In this document: positions 55,620 to 64,000 of the stretch, piece by piece
Numbering within the stretch: the stretch's first letter is position 1
Layout of the letters: the number at the start of each line of letters is the position of its first letter
NCBI GenBank assembly: GCA_030737835.1
Contig: CM060847.1
Coordinates: 20,486,433 to 20,550,432, forward strand
Length of the DNA: 64,000 bases
Origin: Acorus gramineus
Taxonomy: Eukaryota > Streptophyta > Magnoliopsida > Acorales > Acoraceae
Reading direction: 5' to 3'
Translations under genes and position numbers: made by a program
The notes under the pieces: generated by a model
What the model was told of the DNA's origin: nothing
Databases searched by the model: none
Seen by the model: only the letters and a program-made list of their open reading frames with translations

Positions 55620-57105
55620 CACTTGGGCCCTTGGCCTTTTGTTCATCGAATTAAGATAAATGAATTTTGAATGTATTATAGTCCAAATAAAGACCATTTG
55701 TCTTTTTATTTTTTCAAGTTGAACTTGAAGACGTAGGTTCAACATAAAAACGAAGACGTATGTTCAATTTACTTTTGGAAAATATTAGACTCAGTTATTT
55801 TTACCAATCAAAATTCAAACCAGACAAGTTTTCATTTTATAAAAAATAGTAAACATCACCTAACAAGGTATATGTTATAATAAAAAGTCTATATTAATCC
55901 ATTTAGGGTTGAATGAACCCATTTTTAGTATGTGTATACATCATCTTACGAGATACATGCTTTACTGTATTTGTAACGAAATATATAGGACTGTAATTTG
56001 AACAGTAAAAAAAAACTGAGTGTAACAGCACCCTTTCTATAAAAAAAATTCAAAGTATAATGATTTATCTTGTTACATGATTTATTTTTGTATAATAATA
56101 TATACTTCATTAGACGATTATATACTTTATAAAAAATACCTCATTTGTGTCTTCAACAATGATACACATCACCCAAAAAGAAAAGGAAAATGTTAGAATC
56201 AATATCTTTTCCAATCCCAAATGCAGTCCACCTATGTTTTCTTGTTCTTTTTTTAAATCATATGCCTCATCTAAGAAGTTATAACCTTCTATATAAACAG
56301 TGAAACAATATACTACAATGAATTGAATGATATTATTTAAATTAAAAATGTGAATTTTTTTTAACAAAGTATATACTTCATTATAGTAAGTGGAGAAGGC
56401 TATCACATATATTAGACTGTGACTGTGAAAATGATAAATGAAAAAAAATGATCATGATAGTCCCATATCAACCATTGACCCTATCAAAGATTGTTATTGC
56501 TAATCCAAGGAGCAGAGGGACAAACGTGATAATTGTAGGGTAATTATAAAAATTATCCCTAAAAAGAATGTACCCTCGCCATAGAAAAGTACTGCACTTG
56601 ATACCAAAGACAAAGAGGTGGCACTTACAGAAGATCTCATGCTTTTGAGGTACAAGTTTAGAATGTTTTATTTTTTGGGTAGAAGTACAAGAATATCGAT
56701 GGCAGTATAGGTTCATGCTTTCATTAACTTTATTGTGTGACACAAGTTTAGGAATATATGATGCGTCAATTGCTTGTAGAGGCTTTTCACCGAAAAAAAT
56801 TTTTGCATGGAGAAGCTCATGCTTTAGCTCTATTGTGGTACAAGAATATATGTGCTTTATTTGTGATACAAGTTTAGGATATAAATAGTTCATGTAGCAC
56901 TCCAAGAAGCTCATGCATTGGCTTTATTCCTGTACAAGTCTAGAATGTGGGGCTTCAATATATATATCACCTAGAAAAGGCAAATGCACTTGTTCTTCAA
57001 TTTGTTTCCCATTTGAAATCACTTTAAATCAACAAAGTTTGAAAAAAAAAAATCCCGACCTATCAAAAACTGTGATTCTTTGTGTGTGTGAGAGAGAGAG
57101 ATCAG
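55620..57105. other. Upstream region of NLR-B
   Basis: Parallels 32660-36115 of copy A. The X1 insertion is absent and the empty target TTATAAAAA is at about 56544-56552. From about 56705 the two copies become essentially identical. The leader has a short GA tract (57090-57100). Possible TATA element ATATAAATAG at about 56879-56888. Confidence 0.6.
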
Positions 57106-59781
57106 ATGGCGGAGATTGCATGTGAAGTGGCCAAAGAACTTGGAATCATACTCAAAGACGAAGCCGTATTCCTTTACGGGGTACGTGATCAAGTCGAGCA
57201 AATGGAGAGGGAGCTGCAGCGCATGCAGGCCTTCTTTGAGTATGCAGACGAACATCTGGAGTTTAAAAGTGATCCGAGGACGAGGATCTATGTAAACCAG
57301 ATGAGAGAAATTGCCTTTGAAGGGGAGGACGTCGTCGAGGAGTTCATGGTGAAAGAGCAACGAAAGAAGCGAAAGTTGTCGGAGGGCATTTTATCGGGCT
57401 TCCGCAAGAGGTATGCCTGCATCTTTTGTACTTTGAAAGATCGCCATGATATTGGTACGGAAATAGAAAAAATCAATAAGAAGATCAATGAGATCACAAA
57501 TTCATTAAAAACATATGGTACCAACAATTTTAGCATTAGCGAAGCGAGTACAAATCAAGGCATGAAACAATGGAGTAGGCCACAGCCACTTCTACCTCCT
57601 GACGAAAAAGATATCATCGGCCTTGATGATCAAGCAAATGATATAATGGTGCAATTGGAGGGTCAAGATGGTAGGCAACGCGTGTTGCCTATAATCGGAA
57701 TGGGTGGTCTGGGTAAGACCACTCTGGCTAGAAAGGTTTATAATAGGGTTAAAGCTAGTATGGATTTTCAATGTTTAGCTTGGATAACCGTGTCTAAGGG
57801 ATACAATCAGAAAGAGCTTTTGCAATTGATGGTAAAAGAGATAATGGGGCATGGAGCAGCAAAAGAGCTCTTCGATAAGATGTTATCCAAGGGAGATTTA
57901 GCTATTGCGATCTCTGAATTTCTAATGAAAAAGAAATACTTCATTGTCTTAGATGATATTTGGAATGATAAATTCTGGGAAACGTTTAATGTTTTTCCGG
58001 ATTCAAAAAACGGTAGCTCGTTGATGATCACCACTCGCTTTGAGAACGTAGCCATGTCCTTCGGCGCAAATAACCCTCCCTTCAAAATGAAATTCTTGGG
58101 CATTGAAGAATGTCTGGAACTTCTTGTGAAGAAAGCTGGTTTAGATGTTGGGAAAGGCTTCCCAATTGATCTGAACGAACCAGCCAAACAAATTGTAGAG
58201 AGATGCGGTCACTTGCCGCTTTCCCTTGCAGTCATTGGTGGCATCTTGTCAACTAGAATTCATACTGCATCTGAGTGGTGGAATGTAGCCCGGAAGATCA
58301 AATGGGAGCTCTCAAATAGACCCCAAGACTGCATTGAAATCTTACGTTTGAGCTATGATGATCTTCCAACCCATTTGAAAAGTTGCTTTCTTTATTTTGG
58401 TTTATTCCCGGAGGATTATTTGATCGATGCGAAGACGATAATCAGGCTTTGGGTAGCTGAAGGTTTCATACAGCCTACGGAGGAGAATACTGTGGAGGAA
58501 GTGGCAAGCGAGTATTTAAAAGATCTCGTAAGTCGAAGCATGATCCAAATGGTTGCCGAGGACTATATAGGTGGTGTCGAAACTTGTCATATCCACGATC
58601 TCATGCATGAGCTCTCAGTCAATAGAGCCAAGGAGACAAAATTCCTCAGCACAAAACCATCGGTCGGAGCAAGGCGCCTTAAAGTTAGTGAGTTTGCTGA
58701 TAATGAAAATGATGATATTGTTGAGGATAAACTTGTTTTTCGAAACCTACGGGCTTTGTTCGCATTCAAACCCGATTCTCAACAGTTAAAAAATCTCTGC
58801 GATGGGTCGCCCAGAGTCAAGGTACTTTATTGTACTGGCTGTAATATCCATGTGCAAGAAATTGGTAGGAAGTATCATTTAAGGTACTTGGATGTACAAC
58901 ATTCCGGCGGGGTTGATTTACAGAATGTCCGCCACCTCTTCAACCTTCAAACACTTTCAGTGGAGTTCAACCCAGATTTGTTAAAAACAATAGAAATTGA
59001 TCTTCATCAGCTAAGAAACTTGAGACATCTTATTTTCCGTAGTAGCTATCTTTATTGCGTCTCTCTTGATGGTTTGGGGGGTTTAAAAAACCTTCAGACA
59101 CTCATCGGAGTGGACGCGGGCGATTGGATAGAGGACATCCTACCAAAATTGATCAACCTCAAGACACTGAAAATACAAAATTGCAAAGAGTCACACTGTA
59201 AAGCATTGGATGTTTCCCTCATCCAGCTGAAATGCCTGATCACGCTTCATTTGGTGGGTGAAGGAGGTTTCCCGGGCCTTTATGCTCTTTCAAGTCTTGT
59301 TCATCTACTTGAGGTTGAGGTTATACTTACTGTGCTCGCGACAGTGGTTCCTAAAGGCCACAGTCAAATGCCACGCTTCCTCAATAAGCTGACATTCATC
59401 GGATGTGATCCAAAACACTACCCGCTCGAAAAGTTAGGGAAGCTTTCTTCGCTTCGAGCTCTACATATACAAGAATTCATTTACGAAAGATATCGTACTG
59501 AGGTATGGCACATGAAGCAAGGGGACTTCCCCCATCTGGAGTTTCTGACAGTTGATTCAGTTTGGAGATTAGGGAAGTGGATAATAGATGAAGGAGCCTT
59601 GCCATGCCTTCAACATCTGAGAATCTTCAATAGCTATAGATTGTATGAGCTTCCAGATGGACTGAGGCAGATTAATACTCTTCGTCAACTGGAATTGAGC
59701 TACATGGGGGAGCTTAGATTCGGGATTAAAAAGGACACTAAGGATTGGGATAAGATCAAGCATATCCCCATGGTCATGTAA
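57106..59781 (+). CDS. CC-NBS-LRR (RPM1-type) immune receptor, copy B, 891 aa
   Basis: Duplicate of 36116-38791 and likewise an intact predicted immune receptor. I use ATG 57106 (MAEIACEV), the position matching copy A. An in-frame ATG at 57082 would add MCVRERDQ, but it lies in the TG/GA repeat and is not shared. Residues 1-534 (CC, NB-ARC with K204 P-loop, VLDDIW, GHLPL, IHD) read identically to copy A. Only four base changes were noted by eye in the next 250 bp, one giving I to V in DKLVFRN. From about residue 620 the LRR diverges sharply, for example SVEFNPDLLKTIEIDLHQ against SVEFDRDLSKEIEIDLLQ. Most changes are at variable LRR positions; the HMKQGDFPHL stretch and the DKIKHIPM end are kept. 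The stop TAA again overlaps a GTAAGT donor; splicing to TGCAG (59873) would end ..MVIIRRD. No inactivating change seen. Confidence 0.95.
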   Translation: MAEIACEVAKELGIILKDEAVFLYGVRDQVEQMERELQRMQAFFEYADEHLEFKSDPRTRIYVNQMREIAFEGEDVVEEFMVKEQRKKRKLSEGILSGFRKRYACIFCTLKDRHDIGTEIEKINKKINEITNSLKTYGTNNFSISEASTNQGMKQWSRPQPLLPPDEKDIIGLDDQANDIMVQLEGQDGRQRVLPIIGMGGLGKTTLARKVYNRVKASMDFQCLAWITVSKGYNQKELLQLMVKEIMGHGAAKELFDKMLSKGDLAIAISEFLMKKKYFIVLDDIWNDKFWETFNVFPDSKNGSSLMITTRFENVAMSFGANNPPFKMKFLGIEECLELLVKKAGLDVGKGFPIDLNEPAKQIVERCGHLPLSLAVIGGILSTRIHTASEWWNVARKIKWELSNRPQDCIEILRLSYDDLPTHLKSCFLYFGLFPEDYLIDAKTIIRLWVAEGFIQPTEENTVEEVASEYLKDLVSRSMIQMVAEDYIGGVETCHIHDLMHELSVNRAKETKFLSTKPSVGARRLKVSEFADNENDDIVEDKLVFRNLRALFAFKPDSQQLKNLCDGSPRVKVLYCTGCNIHVQEIGRKYHLRYLDVQHSGGVDLQNVRHLFNLQTLSVEFNPDLLKTIEIDLHQLRNLRHLIFRSSYLYCVSLDGLGGLKNLQTLIGVDAGDWIEDILPKLINLKTLKIQNCKESHCKALDVSLIQLKCLITLHLVGEGGFPGLYALSSLVHLLEVEVILTVLATVVPKGHSQMPRFLNKLTFIGCDPKHYPLEKLGKLSSLRALHIQEFIYERYRTEVWHMKQGDFPHLEFLTVDSVWRLGKWIIDEGALPCLQHLRIFNSYRLYELPDGLRQINTLRQLELSYMGELRFGIKKDTKDWDKIKHIPMVM

Positions 59782-60239
59782 GTGAAAAGTTATATTACAA
59801 TATCTTAAATTGTGATATAGATTTGTTCATATTTTAGTGTAACTGAATTTGGTATTATTCATTTTCCATGCAGTATTAGAAGGGATTGACAAGATTCGGA
59901 TGTGTGTTCCTCCCAGCAAAATGTATGCTATTCAATTGGTAAGAAGTTGTTTTAGAGTTTAGAAACTTCTTAATAATTGGAAATTCATAGGTAGCAAGCA
60001 AGCCAAACTAATCTTAATTTTATGATCAACAGATAGTCTATGTTGTTCATGCATGATCCTTATTGAATTTGGATTTTTTTTTGTAACTTCTGCATTTATG
60101 AAATGCAAGTATGAAGATTAGATGCTATTTTCCTGTTAGTTTCAACATTGTTTTCCATGCTCATGCTTTGTACTTGCATTGAAACAATATTCTTATTAAT
60201 TAAAATTCTCTATCAAATATTACATTTGTTATCATTTTG
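59782..60239 (+). other. 3' region of NLR-B with candidate UTR introns
   Basis: Mirrors copy A: GTAAGTGA donor at 59780, acceptor CATGCAG near 59873, second donor TTG|GTAAGAAG near 59939, acceptor TTTTGCAG near 60242. Confidence 0.5.
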
Positions 60240-60242
60240 CAG

Positions 60243-61090
60243 GGATAGATTTTGGAAGTGACATGTTCTATCCATATTCTTCCTCCAATAATTAAGTGGA
60301 TAACGATCGATCTTTCCTAAGCTGGATATCTATGTTTCTACCTTCTGTATATTTAGTTGTGGTATTCCTGAATTAGCAGTCCATGCAATCATGTGTGTGG
60401 TGGTGTGTCCTTGCATGGTCGAGCTTTATCTAGTGTGTTTTTTTAATTTGAAGATTTGAATTTGACTTCAATTGTAATAAATCATATACAATGATTAACA
60501 TGATCAATTTCAGCTGTACAATAATGCATCACATGTGTTGTGCATTTCTTTCTACAGTCCATATGTGAGTTGATACAATAGTTGACATGCTTTTGTAACT
60601 ATAGCTCTAAAGTTCCTCACAGGTCCTGATCAAATTATGAACCACTGGAGATTGATGGATTGACATGACTTCATATGAAGGGGTTATTTATAGCAAATCT
60701 GTAACTTACATTGAAATAATATTTTTATTAAAAATTTTGTCAATCAAACATTACATTAGTTATTATTACTTGCAGGAATTGTGTTCGATGTGTGCTCGTC
60801 CTCAAATAATTAAGCGCAATAACGATCTTTGCTCAGCTGAAGATCTCTGCATTTCTACTCTCTGTTTATTGTGTGGTATTCCAGAATAATCAATCCTTGC
60901 AATCATGTGTGGTATGGCGTGCTATTGTGTGGTTGAACTTTGTTTGATTGGTGTGGTGTGGTGTGGTGTGGTTGTTTTTAATTTAAACATTTGGATTTCA
61001 CTTCATTGTAACAAATCATATGTAGGGATGAACTACAATTTCAGTTTCAACAATAATATATCACATGTGATGTGTTTTTTATTCTATGGT
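60243..61090 (+). repeat. Duplicated 3'-exon block of NLR-B
   Basis: The last exon-like block found once in copy A (39240-39530) occurs twice here. One copy, 60243-60570, is diverged (ATAATTAAGTGGATAACGATCG, GTGGTATTCCTGAAT). The other, 60776-61090, is close to copy A (CCTCAAATAATTAAGCGCAA, GTGGTATTCCAGAATAATC). Each is preceded by a TTGCAG-type acceptor, so alternative terminal exons are possible. Confidence 0.65.
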
Positions 61091-61118
61091 CTATATGTGG
61101 GCTGATGCAACAATTTTA

Positions 61119-62735
61119 AGGGGACGGTTATACACACACCGTATATTAAGAAACCCACACCAATTATCTGACCCACCCCAAGCTTTTTTGCATATCTCTA
61201 AACCCACACCTGTGTGTGTGTGTGAAATTTAACAGTGGAAACCCACCCCAACCATTTTATACCAAATTTATCTCTGTTCCTTCTCACTTTTTCTTCTCCC
61301 CTCCCACGCGGCCGTCCGCCTTCACGATCTTCTTGATCCTCGCCGGGGGGGAGGGAGGCTGTGATTCTTGAAGGCCGTCGTCGCCTCGATCTCTGCGTAC
61401 TGCTCCGCCCAGAACGCGTGGAGCTGCTGCTGCTGCTCGCCCGCTGCGGCGGTGGACGACGATGACGATTGGGGCGGCGGCTGGCGCGGGGGAGGGTAGG
61501 CGCCGCCCATGCCAATTTGGGTCACGGCGGTGCCGACGACCATTGGGTTCGCTTGGTGCTTGGTAGGGGCTGCCGCTGCCGTAGGGGATCTATTGATGGT
61601 CTTTGCAATTAAACAACACACACATGTAGAGAGAGAGAGAGAGAGAGAGAGTGTTTCTAATAATGGACTAATGAAAACACAGACCCAATATGTAAAGGAT
61701 CCTCCTATTAGCAAGTCAACAATGTTTGACCCATTCCACAGATGTCTCTCTCTCTCTGTATCTCTCTCTTGTACAAATGTTTATATCAGGTCTGCATAAC
61801 CCAAATTGGTTTCTCTCATGTATTCGGTTGGCTAATTAACCAGACAGTACGACATCACTAGGTAGATCAATTCCACTCAGACCAAAATCTTAGAAGTACG
61901 ACATTACTAGGTCGAACTAAGAAGTTTCAGATGACCTGACATTTTATGGATGGCACGTACTGGGCCGTTTAGGATGACTAAAGTTAGTTGAACCAGGTTC
62001 AGAATGTACCAAAACGTTTCTAGAACCCATTCAACTAATTTCAATTAACAATAACCTTATAAGAATGACAGACTCTAGTCGAACATAAAAGTTTTAGACA
62101 ATTGTAGACAATCGAACTAGATCTAGAACTTAGTAAATGTTTTCAAAACGATTAAAGACCACAAAATAAAAAAAAGTGATCCAAACAAAATGTAACATTG
62201 AATACGCAAGATTTACAAAGCAATCCACGTTAATCCTTACTATATAAGACTTACAATATGAATCTTGATTATACAAGATCTACAAAATATTATCTATATC
62301 CACCATCTATACAAAATAAGAAACATATACAACTTTTGCAAGACTTGTCAAAAAAATCCAAGTGCAAATGAATCGGAATTCGACCAAAATAATCCAAGTG
62401 CAAATGAATAAGAACTCCACGGAGAGATCGTCAGTGAAGGTGGACATAAACGACAGCAATGTAACTTGCCGGAAAAGGGGCCAGCCGACGGGGGTAGGAG
62501 AGAGAGCGTGCGGGCACGAATGAGGGGTTTTGGGTTTCTTGTATTTGAACTTGAGGTGGGATGGGTCAATACATAGAAATTTATGGGGTTAAAAGTCTAC
62601 GGGGTGGGATCTGTTACAATGGGGTGGGATAGTTGGGGGTGGGTTTCGCCCATTTCAAAAAACAATAAACCGAGTTTTTTAATGTTTAATTTGGTGTGGG
62701 TTTCTCATTGCGAGGTGTGGGTATATCTGCCCCCT
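61119..62735. mobile_element. hAT-like element with captured gene fragment, copy B only
   Basis: Ends AGGGGACGGTTATACACACA and, inverted, AGGGGGCAGATATACCCACA; about 21 bp with a few mismatches. The direct repeat AATTTTA lies at 61112-61118 and 62736-62742 (7 bp exact, 7 of 8 if counted as 8). The copy A empty site is AAATTTAATGCTCATG near 39558. Length 1.6 kb. It carries part of an NF-YC gene on the minus strand (61314-61590), (GA)n and (CT)n tracts (61628-61650 and 61744-61768), and no transposase. A Pack-type non-autonomous element. Confidence 0.7.
61314..61590 (-). pseudogene. NF-YC: NF-YC (CCAAT-binding factor subunit C) gene fragment
   Basis: NF-YC is a histone-fold subunit of the nuclear NF-Y complex that binds CCAAT boxes. 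On the minus strand the frame reads a Pro/Gln-rich N-terminal region (PPPRQPPPQSSSSS, GEQQQQ), then LHAFWAEQYAEIEATTAFKN and HSLPP. That is the conserved stretch immediately before the NF-YC histone fold. A one-base shift in a run of Cs then moves the reading to ARIKKIVKAD, the first residues of the histone fold. The similarity stops there (about 61314) and is followed by unrelated sequence. The rest of the histone fold, needed for dimerisation with NF-YB, is absent, so the fragment is non-functional. It is high in GC compared with the surrounding DNA and is enclosed by the hAT-like TIRs, so it was captured by the element. Confidence 0.8.
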
Positions 62736-63002
62736 AATTTTATTGCTCATGAAAAGTCGAGCTAAAGTTCATCCAAAATTTTTTATAATCATATTGCAAA
62801 AACCATATATTCACATTTATAAATAAATTCACAAAAATAATTGTGGTGAAGCGGCACACTTTATTACAAGCTTTAGCAACTAAACCCCAAGCTTGGTCAT
62901 GATATCAGATTATGTCAATATATCTACTATTATTGTTTACTAGTGCATATCTGTACTTCTCAATCAAACAATAGAATAAAACATTCTCTACTATTATTGC
63001 AT
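62736..63002. other. End of duplication copy B and spacer
   Basis: GCTCATGAAAAGTCGAGCTAAAG (62747) continues copy B as at 39566 of copy A, then similarity fades. No gene seen. Confidence 0.55.
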
Positions 63003-63554
63003 AGGGTTATTTATTTTTCACCCCTCATGAAACAATCAAATTATTAAAACCCCTTCTAAAACACAATATTATTATAAACCCCCTTAAAATGTTAGCTGGC
63101 TTTGTAAAAAATCCAACAGTCAATAAATTAAAAATGCTAGGAGAATATTCTATCTCAACATATGTATATTGACTATTTTACTTTCCCTATTAGTGAAAAA
63201 GGTCTCTTAGAGTCAATGTGATGGAATATTGTATTTTAGGCATACTGTTTTTTTTTTTACCGAATGAAACATTCTTTTTGAAGCTTTGTTTATGTCAAAA
63301 ATAAATCTACAACACTCTAAAAGATTTCAAGAGGTTGTAGAAGGATATTTAAGACCTTTTTCATTAATAAGGAGGTTAAAATAATCAATATACATATGTT
63401 GAGATAGAATATTCCCTAACATTCTTAATTTATTGAATGTTTGGTTTTTTATGAAATCTAATAACATTTTAAGGGGGTTTATAATAATATTATATTTTAA
63501 AGGGGGCTTTTAATAATTTATCTGTTTTAAGAGGGGTGGAAACTAAATAACCCT
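63003..63554. mobile_element. Palindromic MITE with about 190-bp inverted ends
   Basis: The left end AGGGTTATTTATTTTTCACC and the complement of the right end AGGGTTATTTAGTTTCCACC continue matching for about 190 bp, including ATTATTATAAACCCCCTTAA and ATCTCAACATATGTATATTGA. The exact direct repeat ATTGCAT flanks it (62996-63002 and 63555-63561). No coding capacity. A fragment of this family lies near 22500-22600. Confidence 0.8.
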
Positions 63555-64000
63555 ATTGCATATCAGTACATACTTGAACTTATCAACCAGGCAATACAAC
63601 AAAAGAGAGTTTCAATGACGGTCCATCACAGTAGAACCAATCAAGTGTGGGCTTTGGTGATATATAGTAGATGCACCATAATTTTTATTCTAATGAATTA
63701 TATATGGTGTAGAAGGAATTGCTTCTTCAGTTTTGCATTGTTGGAGTTAGTGGCATTTACGTTAATCAAGTTTTTTATAAGATCTTTGGTATGGTCAAGC
63801 AATAATTAACCCAAGCTTGGGTGCTGTTACACTCAGTTTTTATATTTAGTCTTCCATGTAGTTTTCTTTTGCTAACGACATATGTGATTCATCAAATAAA
63901 CATGTGATTTGTTTGAGTAAGATATATATGATTCATTAAATCATATACTAAATTTTTTAGTGAAAATAAATGTTTCCTTACATTAAGTATACAATTAAAA
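63555..64000. other. Non-coding tail of the window
   Basis: AT-rich; a 64-codon open frame at 63615-63809 has no recognisable feature. GTGATTTGTTTGAG and ATGATTCATTAAATCATAT words recur near 63890-63950. Nothing else seen. Confidence 0.5.

Noticed and set aside
57082..57105. Upstream in-frame ATG for NLR-B (adds MCVRERDQ)
   Set aside because: It lies in the TG/GA repeat, the added peptide is repeat-derived, and in copy A the expanded GA tract changes the upstream reading. The conserved MAEIACEV start is preferred.
63615..63809. 64-codon frame near the window end
   Set aside because: AT-rich, no recognisable motif or splice context.

Overview
This is a plant nuclear window, from a flowering plant and most likely a eudicot. 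It has two CC-NBS-LRR (RPM1-type) resistance genes, a WOX13-clade homeobox remnant, an NF-YC gene fragment, and a heavy load of hAT, Mutator, PIF/Harbinger, LINE and LTR-type elements in AT-rich DNA. I cannot name the species. Only two genes look intact: the NLRs at 36116-38791 and 57106-59781, both on the plus strand and both 891 aa.

Layout. 1-2640: AT-rich DNA with a nest of TIR elements; the innermost carries a 69-bp minisatellite. 2651-20796: a large long-TIR (about 1.37 kb arms), probably Mutator-like element. It is split by one LTR-like element in its interior (E1) and another 20-odd bases from its right tip (E2). E2 is itself split by two more (E3, E4). Target-site duplications at E1, E2 and E4 prove the order of insertion. 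20797-23760: AT-rich DNA with small MITEs. 23761-27602: a further LTR-like element (E5). 27770-39600 and 48715-61110 (plus short matches at 23277-23546 and 46533-46790): two copies, about 21 kb apart, of a segmental duplication holding one NLR each. 40300-46530: Mutator-like elements, one carrying LTR-like element E7 with an 883-bp palindrome. 46825-47784: broken WOX13-like gene. 61119-62735: hAT-like element carrying an NF-YC fragment. 63003-63554: palindromic MITE.

Two themes stand out. First, eight elements (E1-E8, 2.0-3.8 kb net) start TG, end CA, mostly have clean 5-bp target duplications, have no protein-coding capacity and never occur in pairs. They share a conserved block (CACTGAGC..GCTCACCCCTC). 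Several also keep a TATA box, splice donors and acceptors, and a 36-39 nt mini-exon. They may be solo LTRs of one retrotransposon lineage, or a non-autonomous family producing a spliced non-coding transcript. Second, the NLR duplication is a natural experiment. Almost every large difference between the copies is a datable insertion with an empty site in the other copy. The NLR 5' leader, CC and NB-ARC regions are virtually identical while the flanks and LRRs have diverged, as expected from a recent gene conversion.

All similarity statements come from reading by eye; no alignment or database search was run.
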